The notes beneath the pieces are model-generated. The model worked only from the letters and a program-made list of their open reading frames with translations. It was not told the DNA's origin and did no database searches. Shown here one piece after another: positions 1 to 8,243 of a stretch of DNA of 64,000 nucleotides (position 1 is the stretch's first letter; each line of letters begins with the position of its first letter). The DNA comes from Streptantibioticus silvisoli (GTDB taxonomy: Bacteria; Actinomycetota; Actinomycetes; Streptomycetales; Streptomycetaceae), in contig NZ_JAAGKO020000032.1 in assembly GCF_027947535.2 (NCBI RefSeq), forward strand, positions 35,509 through 99,508, read 5' to 3'. The position numbers were made by a program, and so were the translations under genes.

Positions 1-1081
1 ACGCCGGGACCGAGCCGGACGACGGGGTGCCGGCGTCGGCGTAGACCGAGGCGATGATCGGCGAGGCGACCGAGGTGCCGCCGAAGACCTCCCAGCCCGG
101 GTCGCCGCCGTAGGTGTCGTAGACCGCGACACCGGTGGCCGGGTCGGCCACCGCGGAGACGTCGGCCACGGTGCGCTTGGCGCAGCCGGTGTCCTTCTGC
201 CAGGTCGGCTTGGCGTCGTCCTTCGAGCAACCGGAGCCGGCGCCCTCGGAGGAGGAGGTCGACCACACGCTCTCCGACCAGCCGCGGGCGTTGGACGCCT
301 TGTTCAGCGCGGTGCCGCCGACCGCGGTGACGTACTTCGACGCCGCCGGGTACTCCACGCCGTAGCCGCTGTCACCGGAGGAGGCGACGACCGCGACACC
401 GGGGTGGTCGTAGTAGCTGCTGTCGTAGCTGCTGTCGGAGGAGGACTCGCCGCCGCCGTAGCTGTTGGAGACGAACTTGGCGCCCTTGGTGACCGCCTCG
501 TTCACCGCCTTGCCCAGGTTGGCGTTGGAGGAGGAGGTGGCCTCGACCAGGATGATGTGCGCGTTCGGCGCGATCGCCGAGACCATGTCCAGGTCCAGCG
601 ACTCCTCCTCGGCCCAGCCGGCGTCGGCGGTCGGCAGCGAGGTGGTCGAGCCGGACTGGCTCATCTTGGTGAAGCAGCCGGTGCCGCAGGCGGGCAGGCC
701 GTACTGCGATCTGTAGGTCGCCATGTTGGCGGCCGCGTTCGGGTCGTCGTAGGCGTCGATGATGGCGACCGTCTGGCCCGCGCCGCCGCCCGTCGGCAGG
801 TTGTAGGCGCTGTAGAGGTCACTGGGGCCGTAACCGCTGGGGGTGGCACCGGGGTGCACGCCCATCGGGGCGTTCTCCGTGACGCTGGTCACGCGCAGGG
901 CGTTGCACGCCATGACGCCGACGTGCGTCGGAGTGGCACAGGAACGGGTCCACGACACGTGGTGCGTGCCGGCGGCGGTGGCCGCCGGGGCGGTGGCGGC
1001 AAGGCCCGAGACGGCCAGGGCGGCGGCGCCGACGACCGAGTACGCGATGCGGCGCGACTGCGACTTGACGAGGGTGCGCAA
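1..1081 (-). CDS. S53 (sedolisin) family secreted serine-carboxyl peptidase, C-terminus outside the window
   Basis: This is a secreted acid protease of the sedolisin type. The TTG start at 1081 sits 6 nt after a perfect AGGAGG, so I chose it over internal starts. About 360 residues are visible. Residues 1-37 are a signal peptide (RR, hydrophobic core, ending ATAA), then a propeptide-like stretch. Family residues are visible: Glu159 and Asp163 in EEESLD, Asp237 in SSGDSGYG, and Ser317 in GGTSVASP, matching the Glu/Asp/Asp/Ser set of S53. Cys residues near 116, 120, 185 and 200 suggest disulfides. The gene is cut by the window edge shortly after the Ser motif. An S8 label is less likely because no DTG or HGT motifs appear. 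Confidence 0.85.
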   Translation of the reverse strand, partial: MRTLVKSQSRRIAYSVVGAAALAVSGLAATAPAATAAGTHHVSWTRSCATPTHVGVMACNALRVTSVTENAPMGVHPGATPSGYGPSDLYSAYNLPTGGGAGQTVAIIDAYDDPNAAANMATYRSQYGLPACGTGCFTKMSQSGSTTSLPTADAGWAEEESLDLDMVSAIAPNAHIILVEATSSSNANLGKAVNEAVTKGAKFVSNSYGGGESSSDSSYDSSYYDHPGVAVVASSGDSGYGVEYPAASKYVTAVGGTALNKASNARGWSESVWSTSSSEGAGSGCSKDDAKPTWQKDTGCAKRTVADVSAVADPATGVAVYDTYGGDPGWEVFGGTSVASPIIASVYADAGTPSSGSVPA

Positions 1082-1097
1082 CGTGATCCTCCTGTAG
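1068..1097 (-). promoter_or_regulatory. 5' leader and SD of the S53 peptidase
   Basis: The strand opposite 1086-1091 reads AGGAGG, placed 6 nt before the TTG start at 1081. The strong Shine-Dalgarno is what decides the non-ATG start. Confidence 0.6.
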
Positions 1098-1167
1098 CGG
1101 GGGTGAACGGGGGAGTTGCACGTACGGCGGTGCGGGTTGCCACCCCGGCCGGTGGTGGCTGGCGAGA

Positions 1168-1197
1168 AACGTAATGTTGACGTGGACCTTTCAACAA
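1168..1197 (-). promoter_or_regulatory. Candidate promoter for the S53 peptidase gene
   Basis: On the minus strand a TTGTTG hexamer (1192-1197) is followed after 18 bp by TACGTT (1168-1173), close to the -35/-10 pattern of the main sigma factor. The leader to the start codon would be about 80 nt. It lies in the only AT-richer patch of this gap. This is pattern matching only. Confidence 0.4.
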
Positions 1198-1410
1198 GAC
1201 GGCACGGAGAAGATCGACCCCCGCTTTACCTTCGGCGGTTCGCGATGACCGACTTTTGGTGAACCCCTGGGGCTACCGAGGGCAAAAGTCGTTTTCGGCC
1301 ACCCAAACCGGGCACGCGGCACCGGACGTGGCGGCTCCGCTTAAAGTCCCCTGCCGCGCGCCGTTTTCCAGCCACGGCCGACCGGAGCGGCCACCGCGCG
1401 ACCGGGTGCG

Positions 1411-1458
1411 GACATGCGGCGGGACATCCGGCGGCACTTCCGGCGGGACATGCGGCGG
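1411..1458. repeat. 12-bp tandem repeat, four copies
   Basis: The unit GACATGCGGCGG repeats at 1411, 1423, 1435 and 1447 with two or three changes in the middle copies. It lies between the acyl-CoA dehydrogenase terminator and the peptidase promoter. The period is a multiple of three, but no plausible gene runs through it. Nothing else was recognised in 1198-1466. Confidence 0.75.
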
Positions 1459-1466
1459 GACATGGA

Positions 1467-1499
1467 TCGGCCCCCGGCGCGGGACGCGCCGGGGGCCGA
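1467..1499 (-). terminator. Intrinsic-type hairpin downstream of the acyl-CoA dehydrogenase gene
   Basis: There is a perfect 14-bp stem (1467-1480 with 1486-1499) and a 5-nt loop, 55 bp past the stop codon at 1554. There is no T-tract, as is usual in Streptomyces. Confidence 0.7.
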
Positions 1500-1553
1500 C
1501 CGTGTGCGTCAACCGCCCCCGCATCACGGGCAGTTGAACGCCAACGACCCGGG

Positions 1554-2735
1554 TTACGGGAGGTTGCGTGCCATGACGATGCGCTGGACCTGGTTGGTGC
1601 CCTCGTAGATCTGGGTGATCTTCGCGTCGCGCATCATCCGCTCCAGCGGATAGTCACGCGTGTACCCGTAACCGCCCAGCAACTGCACCGCGTCCGTCGT
1701 GATCTCCATCGCCGCGTCCGAGGCGAAGCACTTCGCCGCCGCACCGAAGAACGTCAGATCCTCCTTGCCCGACCCCCGCGAGACCCGCTCCGAACGCGCC
1801 GCCGCCGCATACGTCAACTGCCGCGCCGCCTCCAGCTTCATCCCCATGTCCGCCAGCATGAACTGCACACCCTGGAAATCACCCACCGGCTTGCCGAACT
1901 GCTTGCGCTCACGCACATACCCCTTCGCGTAGTCCAACGCCCCCTGCGCGATCCCCAACGCCTGCGCCGCGATCGTGATCCGCGTGTGATCCAGCGTCCT
2001 CATCGCCGTCGCGAACCCCGTCCCCTCCGCACCGATCATCCGATCCGCCGGAATCCGCACCCCGTCCAGATACACCTCACGCGTCGGCGACCCCTTGATC
2101 CCCAACTTCCGCTCCGGCGCACCGAACGACACCCCCTCGTCCGACTTCTCCACCACGAACGCGCTTATCCCCTTCGACCGCTTGTCCGGATCGGTCACCG
2201 CCATCACCGTGTAGTACTCACTCACCCCCGCATTCGTGATCCACCGCTTCACCCCGTCCAGCACCCAGAAATCCCCGTCCCGCACCGCACGCGTCCGCAT
2301 CCCCGCCGCATCCGAACCCGCCTCCGGCTCCGACAGGCAGTACGAGAACAACCCCTCACCCCGCGCCAACGGCCCCAGATACCGCCGCTTCAACTCCTCC
2401 GAACCCGACAACATCACCGGCAACGACCCCAACTTGTTCACCGCCGGAATCAACGACGAGGAAGCACACACCCGCGCCACCTCCTCGATCACCACCACCG
2501 TCGCCAGCGCGTCCGCCCCCGCACCCCCGTACACCTCCGGCACATGCACCGCGTGCAGATCGTTCGCCACCAGCGCCTCCAGCGCCTCCTGCGGAAAACG
2601 AGCCCGCTCATCCACCTCCGCGGCGAACGGCGCGATCTTCGCCTCCGCCAGCGCACGCACCGCCTCCCGGAGCATCTCGTGCTCCTCGGACGGCCGGTAG
2701 AGGTCGAAATCGGTGGAACCCGCCACGGTGCTCAC
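1554..2735 (-). CDS. Acyl-CoA dehydrogenase
   Basis: A flavin-dependent dehydrogenase of about 393 residues that introduces the alpha-beta double bond into acyl-CoA thioesters in fatty acid or branched-chain acid breakdown. Visible family signatures are CLSEPEAGSD (FAD/substrate loop, about residues 134-143), KRWITNAG, QFGKPVGDFQ, and the C-terminal IYEGTNQ with the presumed catalytic Glu378. Full length is normal for the family. I placed the start at the GTG 2735, which has AAGAG 7 nt upstream; an in-frame TTG at 2741 lies too close to that site. The gene is monocistronic, and a TAAC/GTTA palindrome lies just upstream. Chain-length specificity cannot be read from sequence. Confidence 0.9.
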   Translation of the reverse strand: MSTVAGSTDFDLYRPSEEHEMLREAVRALAEAKIAPFAAEVDERARFPQEALEALVANDLHAVHVPEVYGGAGADALATVVVIEEVARVCASSSLIPAVNKLGSLPVMLSGSEELKRRYLGPLARGEGLFSYCLSEPEAGSDAAGMRTRAVRDGDFWVLDGVKRWITNAGVSEYYTVMAVTDPDKRSKGISAFVVEKSDEGVSFGAPERKLGIKGSPTREVYLDGVRIPADRMIGAEGTGFATAMRTLDHTRITIAAQALGIAQGALDYAKGYVRERKQFGKPVGDFQGVQFMLADMGMKLEAARQLTYAAAARSERVSRGSGKEDLTFFGAAAKCFASDAAMEITTDAVQLLGGYGYTRDYPLERMMRDAKITQIYEGTNQVQRIVMARNLP

Positions 2736-2749
2736 TCCCAAGCTCTTGC

Positions 2750-2767
2750 TAACTACCGTTAAGTAAC
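2750..2767. promoter_or_regulatory. Candidate operator with three TAAC/GTTA half-sites
   Basis: TAAC-TACC-GTTA (2750-2761) is an inverted repeat that overlaps a second one, GTTA-AG-TAAC (2758-2767). It lies 15-32 bp upstream of the acyl-CoA dehydrogenase start, where a TetR-type repressor would block transcription. TAAC/GTTA half-sites occur at operators of several actinobacterial lipid-catabolism repressors; which protein binds here is unknown. Confidence 0.45.
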
Positions 2768-2900
2768 CTGATTCTAGGGTCCGCGCACCGGGAGCGGATA
2801 GGTGAGCTTCCCTACAGGGCCCCGGCTATGCTCATCTGCGCACCGCTCCCCGCCGCGGTAGGGGGCGGCCCACTGGCCGGTACCCCGAAAGGCATGTTCC

Positions 2901-4241
2901 GTGACGCTCAAGCTCACCGTGATCGGCACCGGCTACCTCGGTGCGACGCATGCCGCGGCCATGGCGGAGCTGGGCTTCGAGGTGCTGGCGCTCGACATCG
3001 ACCCGGCGAAGATCGCCACCTTGACGGCCGGCCACGGCCCGATGTTCGAACCCGGCCTCGACGAGCTGCTGGCCCGGCACGTGGCCGGCATCGACGGCTC
3101 CAGCGGCCGGCTGCGCTTCACCACCTCCTGGCAGGAGGTCGCCGACTTCGGCGACGTGCACTTCGTCTGCGTCAACACCCCGCAGAAGCGCGGCGAGTAC
3201 GCGTGCGACATGTCCTACGTCGACGCCGCGTTCGAGTCGCTGGCGCCGCTGCTGACCCGGCCGGCCCTGGTGGTCGGCAAGTCCACGGTGCCGGTCGGCA
3301 GCGCGGACCGGCTCGCCGCCCGGCTGGCCGAGCTGGCCCCGGCCGGCGCGGCGGCCGAGCTGGCGTGGAACCCGGAGTTCCTGCGCGAGGGCTACGCCGT
3401 CCAGGACACCCTGCACCCGGACCGCATCGTGGTCGGCGTGCGCAGCGAGCGCGCCGAGGCCCTGCTGCGCGAGGTGTACGCCGTTCCGGTGGCCGGCGGC
3501 AGCCCGTTCGTGGTGGCCGACTACCCGACCGCGGAGCTGGTGAAGAACGCGGCGAACTCCTTCCTGTCCACCAAGATCTCCTTCATCAACGCGATGGCCG
3601 AGGTCTGCGAGGCGGCCGGCGGCGACGTGGTCAAGCTCGCCGAGGCCCTCGGGCACGACGAGCGCATCGGCCCGAAGTTCCTGCGGGCCGGCATCGGCTT
3701 CGGCGGCGGCTGCCTGCCCAAGGACATCCGCGCCTTCATGGCCCGGGCCGGTGAGCTGGGCGCCGACCAGGCGCTGACCTTCCTGCGCGAGGTCGACTCC
3801 ATCAACATGCGGCGCCGCGGCCACATGGTCGAGCTGGCCCGCGCGGCCTGCGGCGGCGGCTTCCTCGGCAAGCGGATCGCGGTCCTGGGCGCCACCTTCA
3901 AGCCGGACAGCGACGACGTGCGCGACTCCCCCGCGCTCAACGTCGCCGGGCAGATACACCTCCAGGGTGCCCAGGTCACCGTCTACGACCCCAAGGGCAT
4001 GGAGAACGCCGCGAAGGTCTTCCCCACCCTGGGCTACGCCCCGACCGCGCTGGAGGCGGTCCGCGACGCCCACCTGGTGCTCCACCTGACCGAGTGGCGC
4101 GAGTTCCGCGAGCTGGACCCCGCCGAGCTGGCCGACGCCGTCGCCGACCGCGTCGTCCTCGACGGCCGCAACGCCCTCGACCCGGCCCTGTGGCGCAAGG
4201 CCGGCTGGACGTTCCGCGCCCTCGGGCGGCCGAACGCGTGA
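2901..4241 (+). CDS. ugd: UDP-glucose 6-dehydrogenase (UDP-glucose/GDP-mannose dehydrogenase family)
   Basis: This cytosolic NAD-dependent enzyme of 446 residues oxidises UDP-glucose to UDP-glucuronate for exopolysaccharide or glycosylation precursors. The N-terminal Rossmann fold begins at VIGTGYLG (residues 7-14). The catalytic cysteine is Cys271 in GFGGGCLPKD. The third, UDP-binding domain contains GATFKPDSDDVRDSP (about residues 331-345). The GTG start at 2901 is preceded by GAAAGG. A perfect 20-bp hairpin follows the gene and is shared with the convergent dipeptidase. No sugar-nucleotide genes flank it, so its product pathway is open; GDP-mannose as substrate is less likely but not excluded. 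Confidence 0.88.
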   Translation: MTLKLTVIGTGYLGATHAAAMAELGFEVLALDIDPAKIATLTAGHGPMFEPGLDELLARHVAGIDGSSGRLRFTTSWQEVADFGDVHFVCVNTPQKRGEYACDMSYVDAAFESLAPLLTRPALVVGKSTVPVGSADRLAARLAELAPAGAAAELAWNPEFLREGYAVQDTLHPDRIVVGVRSERAEALLREVYAVPVAGGSPFVVADYPTAELVKNAANSFLSTKISFINAMAEVCEAAGGDVVKLAEALGHDERIGPKFLRAGIGFGGGCLPKDIRAFMARAGELGADQALTFLREVDSINMRRRGHMVELARAACGGGFLGKRIAVLGATFKPDSDDVRDSPALNVAGQIHLQGAQVTVYDPKGMENAAKVFPTLGYAPTALEAVRDAHLVLHLTEWREFRELDPAELADAVADRVVLDGRNALDPALWRKAGWTFRALGRPNA

Positions 4242-4266
4242 CCGGAGCGGCCGCGGCTCCGGGAGT

Positions 4267-4310
4267 GCGAACGGCGGGACCGCGGGGCTGCCCGCGGTCC
4301 CGCCGTTCGC
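4267..4310. terminator. Bidirectional terminator hairpin between convergent genes
   Basis: A perfect 20-bp inverted repeat (4267-4286 with 4291-4310) has a 4-nt loop and sits 25 bp after the ugd stop and 22 bp after the dipeptidase stop. It can serve both strands. Confidence 0.85.
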
Positions 4311-4332
4311 GTCCCTCAACAGCGGCGCCGAA

Positions 4333-5547
4333 CTACCGCGCCGGGCCGTCCAGTTGGTCGATCGTCGCGTTGGACGGGCCGCGCCGGGCGCTCAGTTCGG
4401 CGGCGACGGACTCCGCGTCGCGCAGGACGCGGACCGCGTTGCGCCAGGTGAGCTTGGCGAGGTCGGCGTCGGACCAGTGGCGGTCGAGGAGTTCGGCGAC
4501 CAGCCGCGGGTAGCCGGAGACGTCGTCGAGGCCGGCCGGCAGGAAGGCGGTGCCGTCGTAGTCGCCGCCGACGCCGATGTGGTCGACGCCGGCCACCTCG
4601 CGCAGGTGGTCGAGGTGGTCGGCGACCGTGGAGACGGTGGCGACCGGGCGGGGGCGGGCCGCCTCGTACTCGCGCTGGACCCGCATCGCCTCCGGGGTGG
4701 TGGCGAGGTGGTGCAGGCCGTGGGCGCGCATGTTCTCGTCGGCCGCCCGGGTCCACTCGATGGCGGCCGGCAGGATGAACTTCGGCACGAACGTGGCCAT
4801 CGCCACGCCGCCGTTGCCGGGCAGCGCGGCCAGCACGTCGTCCGGGATGTTGCGCGGGTGGTCGCAGACCGCGCGGGCGGAGGAGTGCGAGAAGATCACC
4901 GGCGCCTCGCTGACCCGCAGCGCGTCGCGCATCGTGGCGGGCGCCACGTGGCTCAGGTCGACGAGCACGCCGGTCCGGTTCATCTCCCGGACCACCTCCT
5001 CGCCGAACGCGGTCAGCCCGTCCGCCTTCGGCTCGTCGGTCGCGGAGTCCGCCCACGGCACGTTGTCGTTGTGGGTCAGCGTCATGTACCGCACGCCGAG
5101 CGCGTGCAGTGAACGCAGCGTCGCCAGCGAGCAGTTGATGGAGTGGCCGCCTTCGGCGCCCATCAGCGAGGCGATCCGGCCCTCGGCGCGGGCGGTCTCC
5201 ATGTCGTCGGCGGTCAGGGCGAGTTTCAGGTCCGCGGGGTAACGGTCCGTCAACTGCCGTACGACGTCGATCTGTTCGAGGGTGGCGCTGACCGCGTCGT
5301 CGCCGGCCAGCTCGCAGGAGACGTAGACCGACCAGAACTGCGCGCCGACCCCGCCGGCCCGCAGCCGGGGGATGTCGGTGTGCAGGCAGGCGGACTGGTC
5401 GGTGGCGATGTCGAGCCGGTCGAGGTCGTAGCGGACCTGTTCGCGCAGCGCCCACGGCAGGTCGTTGTGGCCGTCGACCACCGGGTGGGCGGCGAGCAGT
5501 TCGCGGGCCCGGGTCAGTCGCTGTTCGCTGGACACGAGGGCACTCAC
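4333..5547 (-). CDS. Membrane-dipeptidase-type (M19) dipeptidase
   Basis: A zinc dipeptidase of the renal dipeptidase family, 404 residues, hydrolysing dipeptides including those with a D-residue at the C-terminus. The metal ligands of the family are visible: His27 and Asp29 in DGHND, Glu132 in AEGG, His200 in LSH, and His221 in SHSS. There is no signal peptide, so it is probably cytosolic, unlike the anchored mammalian enzyme. The GTG start overlaps the purE stop (GTGA, 4 nt), so translation is likely coupled in a purK-purE-dipeptidase operon. The metabolic link to purines is unclear. Its role may be in peptidoglycan peptide recycling, which is inferred. Confidence 0.9.
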   Translation of the reverse strand: MSALVSSEQRLTRARELLAAHPVVDGHNDLPWALREQVRYDLDRLDIATDQSACLHTDIPRLRAGGVGAQFWSVYVSCELAGDDAVSATLEQIDVVRQLTDRYPADLKLALTADDMETARAEGRIASLMGAEGGHSINCSLATLRSLHALGVRYMTLTHNDNVPWADSATDEPKADGLTAFGEEVVREMNRTGVLVDLSHVAPATMRDALRVSEAPVIFSHSSARAVCDHPRNIPDDVLAALPGNGGVAMATFVPKFILPAAIEWTRAADENMRAHGLHHLATTPEAMRVQREYEAARPRPVATVSTVADHLDHLREVAGVDHIGVGGDYDGTAFLPAGLDDVSGYPRLVAELLDRHWSDADLAKLTWRNAVRVLRDAESVAAELSARRGPSNATIDQLDGPAR

Positions 5548-6086
5548 TTTCCGTTGAAGCCGAAACCCGCGTCCGGCAGGCCCGCCCTGGCGCGCAGCCG
5601 CCGGCCCTTCTCGGTGGCCTGGGCGTTCAGCTCCTGCTGGAAACGCGCCATGCGGTCGGCGAGTTCGGGGTCGAAGGCGCCCAGGATGCGCACCGCGAGC
5701 AGCCCGGCGTTGCGGGCGCCGGCCACCGAGACGGTGGCGACCGGGACGCCGGCCGGCATCTGCACGATGGACAGCAGCGAGTCCATGCCGTCGAGGTACT
5801 TCAGCGGCACCGGCACCCCGATGACCGGGAGCGTGGTGACGGAGGCCAGCATGCCCGGCAGGTGGGCGGCGCCGCCCGCGCCGGCGATGACCGCCTTCAG
5901 GCCGCGGCCGGCCGCCTGCTCGCCGTAGGCGACCATCTCGCGCGGCATGCGGTGCGCGGAGACCACGTCGACCTCGTAGGGCACCTCGAACTCGGCCAGC
6001 GCGGTGGCCGCGGCCTCCATCACCGGCCAGTCCGAGTCGGAGCCCATCACGATGCCGACCAGCGGCTGGTTACCCGTCACTGTCAC
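5544..6086 (-). CDS. purE: N5-carboxyaminoimidazole ribonucleotide mutase
   Basis: PurE converts N5-CAIR to CAIR in de novo purine synthesis. The protein has 180 residues. The CAIR-binding motifs GSDSDWPVM (about residues 15-23) and SAHRMP (about 44-49) and the GGAAHLPGM loop are present, as in class I octameric PurE. It lies 18 bp downstream of purK, which makes its substrate, and overlaps the dipeptidase start by 4 nt. The C-terminal extension [15 protein letters not shown] past the core is slightly longer than in E. coli PurE, as is common in actinobacteria. Confidence 0.95.
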   Translation of the reverse strand: MTVTGNQPLVGIVMGSDSDWPVMEAAATALAEFEVPYEVDVVSAHRMPREMVAYGEQAAGRGLKAVIAGAGGAAHLPGMLASVTTLPVIGVPVPLKYLDGMDSLLSIVQMPAGVPVATVSVAGARNAGLLAVRILGAFDPELADRMARFQQELNAQATEKGRRLRARAGLPDAGFGFNGK

Positions 6087-6104
6087 TCCTCGATCACTGC
6101 GGGT

Positions 6105-7250
6105 TCATTCCTGGATGGTCCCGCGCAGGTAGTCCGCGGCGTGCCGGGCGCGGTCGCGCACGTCGGCGAGGTCGTCGCCGGCCACGTTGACATGGCCGAC
6201 CTTACGGCCGGGCTTGACGTCCTTGCCGTACATGTGGATCTTCAGGCCGGGGTCGCGGGCCATGCAGTGCAGGTAGCCGAAGTACATGTCGGGGTAGTCG
6301 CCGCCGAGCACGTTGGCCATCACCGTCCACGGCGCGCGCGGGCGCGGGTCGCCGAGCGGCAGGTCCAGCACGGCGCGCAGGTGGTTCTCGAACTGCGAGG
6401 TGACCGAGCCGTCCTGCGTCCAGTGGCCGCTGTTGTGCGGGCGCATCGCGAGTTCGTTGACCAGCACCCGGCCGTCGGTGGTTTCGAACAGTTCGACGGC
6501 GAGGTGGCCGGTGACCCCGAGTTCGGCGGCGATCCGCAGCGCGAGGTCCTGCGCGTGCGCGGACCGTTCGGGGTCCAGGCCGGGCGCCGGGGCGATCACG
6601 GTGTCGCAGACCCCGCCGACCTGCACCGACTCCACCACCGGGTAGGCGACGGCCTGGCCGTGCGGGGAGCGCACCACGTTGGCGGCGAGTTCCCGGACGA
6701 AGTCGACCTTCTCCTCGGCCAGCACCGGCACCCCGGCCCGGAACGGCTCGGCGGCCTCCTGCTCGCCGCGCACCACCCACACGCCCTTGCCGTCGTATCC
6801 GCCGCGGACCGTCTTCAGCACCACCGGGTACCCGTCGCCCTCGGCGGCGAAGGCGGTCACGTCGGCCGGGCCGGTGACGATGCGGTGCCGCGGGCACGGG
6901 ACGCCGATGGCGGTGAGCCGGGCGCGCATGACGCCCTTGTCCTGGGCGTGCACCAGCGCGTCCGGGCCGGGGCGCACCACGACGCCGTCGGCCTGCAGGG
7001 CGCGCAGGTGCTCGGTGGGCACGTGTTCGTGGTCGAAGGTGACGACGTCGCAACCGCGGGCGAACGCACGCAGCGTCTCCAGGTCGCGGTAGTCGCCGAC
7101 CACCACGTCGGCCGCCACCAGCGCGGCGGAGTCGCGCGGGCCGTCGCTGAGCAGCTTGAACTGGACGCCGAGCGGGATACCCGCCTGATGGGTCATCCGG
7201 GCGAGCTGGCCTCCGCCCACCATGCCGACTACCGGGAAAGTCACCCCCAC
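6105..7250 (-). CDS. purK: 5-(carboxyamino)imidazole ribonucleotide synthase
   Basis: This ATP-grasp ligase of 381 residues carboxylates AIR with bicarbonate to N5-CAIR, feeding PurE encoded 18 bp downstream. The N-terminus VGMVGGGQLARM is the PurK nucleotide fold. KTVRGGYDGKG (about residues 145-155) is the ATP-binding loop. The ATP-grasp acidic stretch LFETTDGRVLVNELAMRPHNSGH holds the metal ligands, and RPHNSGH is characteristic of PurK. I kept the GTG at 7250; a second GTG at 7244 gives MTFPVVGMVG and is equally possible. The purK-purE-dipeptidase operon probably starts from the gap above it. Confidence 0.95.
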   Translation of the reverse strand: MGVTFPVVGMVGGGQLARMTHQAGIPLGVQFKLLSDGPRDSAALVAADVVVGDYRDLETLRAFARGCDVVTFDHEHVPTEHLRALQADGVVVRPGPDALVHAQDKGVMRARLTAIGVPCPRHRIVTGPADVTAFAAEGDGYPVVLKTVRGGYDGKGVWVVRGEQEAAEPFRAGVPVLAEEKVDFVRELAANVVRSPHGQAVAYPVVESVQVGGVCDTVIAPAPGLDPERSAHAQDLALRIAAELGVTGHLAVELFETTDGRVLVNELAMRPHNSGHWTQDGSVTSQFENHLRAVLDLPLGDPRPRAPWTVMANVLGGDYPDMYFGYLHCMARDPGLKIHMYGKDVKPGRKVGHVNVAGDDLADVRDRARHAADYLRGTIQE

Positions 7251-7673
7251 AGGGTATCGGCCGCCGGCCCGGCCGCGGGCCGCGCCCCCGCCCCGGCCGG
7301 TCCCCCGCCGCCCCCGACCGGTTCCCGGGCCGGTCGCCGGACCGGTCGCCGGACCGGGAGGAACGTACCGGGCGCCGCCCCGGGACTTCGGAGGATCACC
7401 CGGCGGGTGCGCGGGGCCACCGAACGGAATAATGGGAATTTCATGCCCGCGGGCGAACCTCGCCCGTCGCTCACTCGTCAGTATTCGTGGACGGACCGGC
7501 CCGATGCGCGGACGGACCGGCCCGGCGCCTCCCCGCGCCGCCCCCCGCGCCGCCCGGGGCGACCGTTCCCGACAGGCGGCCGCTCGTCAGCGGTGGTTAG
7601 CATGAAGCCCCGGGGAACAGCCGAACGGCCCAACGACACCGTCCACACCCCCGACAGAAGGTCCAGCGACATC
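7251..7673. other. Divergent intergenic region purK / GtrA gene
   Basis: About 420 bp. The first half is low-complexity GC, with CCGGTCGCCGGA-like repeats near 7316-7350. An AT-richer stretch near 7423-7442 (AATAATGGGAATTTC) is the best place for the plus-strand promoter. An in-frame ATG at 7602 could extend the GtrA protein by 24 residues. No other gene was recognised. Confidence 0.5.
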
Positions 7674-8189
7674 ATGAGTCGACTCAGTGCCCTGCACGCC
7701 CGCGCGAGGCTCCTCTACCGGGAGATCGCCAAGTTCGGTGTGGTGGGCATCGCGGGGATCGGCGTCAACCTCCTGATCTTCAACGTGCTGCGCTGGACCA
7801 CCGGTCTTCAGCCCGTGCGGGCCAGCGTCATAGCGACCGTGGTCTCGATCGTCTTCAACTACGTGGGGTTCCGGTACTTCACCTACCGTGACCGCGACCG
7901 CGGCGGCCGGGGCCGCGAGATCGGGCTGTTCACGTTCTTCAGCCTGATCGGCGCCCTGATCGAGAACGGCGTGCTCTACGTGGCCACCTACGGGATGCAC
8001 TGGGACAGCACGCTGTCCAACAACGTCTTCAAGTTCCTCGGCATCGGCATCGCCACGCTGTTCCGCTTCTGGTCCTACCGCACCTGGGTGTTCCGCACGC
8101 TGGACGGCGCGGCGACCGAGCAGGCCGAGGCGATCCTCACCGACGCCGAGCGCGGCGCGCAGATCCGTCCGGGACGGCCCCGCCCGTAA
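7674..8189 (+). CDS. GtrA family polytopic membrane protein
   Basis: A 171-residue integral membrane protein with four predicted transmembrane segments (about residues 18-37, 43-62, 84-104 and 116-134). GtrA-family proteins are thought to flip or transfer lipid-linked sugars (bactoprenol-glucose) in surface glycan decoration. The family pattern is seen in KFGVVGIAGIGVNLLIFNVL at the start, NYVGFRYFTYR, and the closing RFWSYRTWVF. The C-terminal 30 residues are hydrophilic and acidic. I chose ATG 7674 because the family begins shortly before KFGVVG. No glycosyltransferase gene is adjacent, so the partner is unknown. Confidence 0.85.
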   Translation: MSRLSALHARARLLYREIAKFGVVGIAGIGVNLLIFNVLRWTTGLQPVRASVIATVVSIVFNYVGFRYFTYRDRDRGGRGREIGLFTFFSLIGALIENGVLYVATYGMHWDSTLSNNVFKFLGIGIATLFRFWSYRTWVFRTLDGAATEQAEAILTDAERGAQIRPGRPRP

Positions 8190-8242
8190 GGCCCGGCGCC
8201 TGCCCGTACGGTCCGGCGCTCCCCCGTAAGACCCGGCGCCTG
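8183..8242. repeat. 20-bp tandem repeat, three copies
   Basis: Units start at 8183, 8203 and 8223, each CCCGTA followed by a CCGGCGC core, with the first and third nearly identical. They fill the space between the convergent stops of the GtrA gene (8189) and the histidine kinase (8244). The first copy overlaps the GtrA stop codon. Confidence 0.8.
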
Positions 8243-8243
8243 C

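Noticed and set aside
2832..4319. Minus-strand 495-codon frame opposite ugd
   Set aside because: Shadow; the true gene has full UDP-glucose dehydrogenase motifs.
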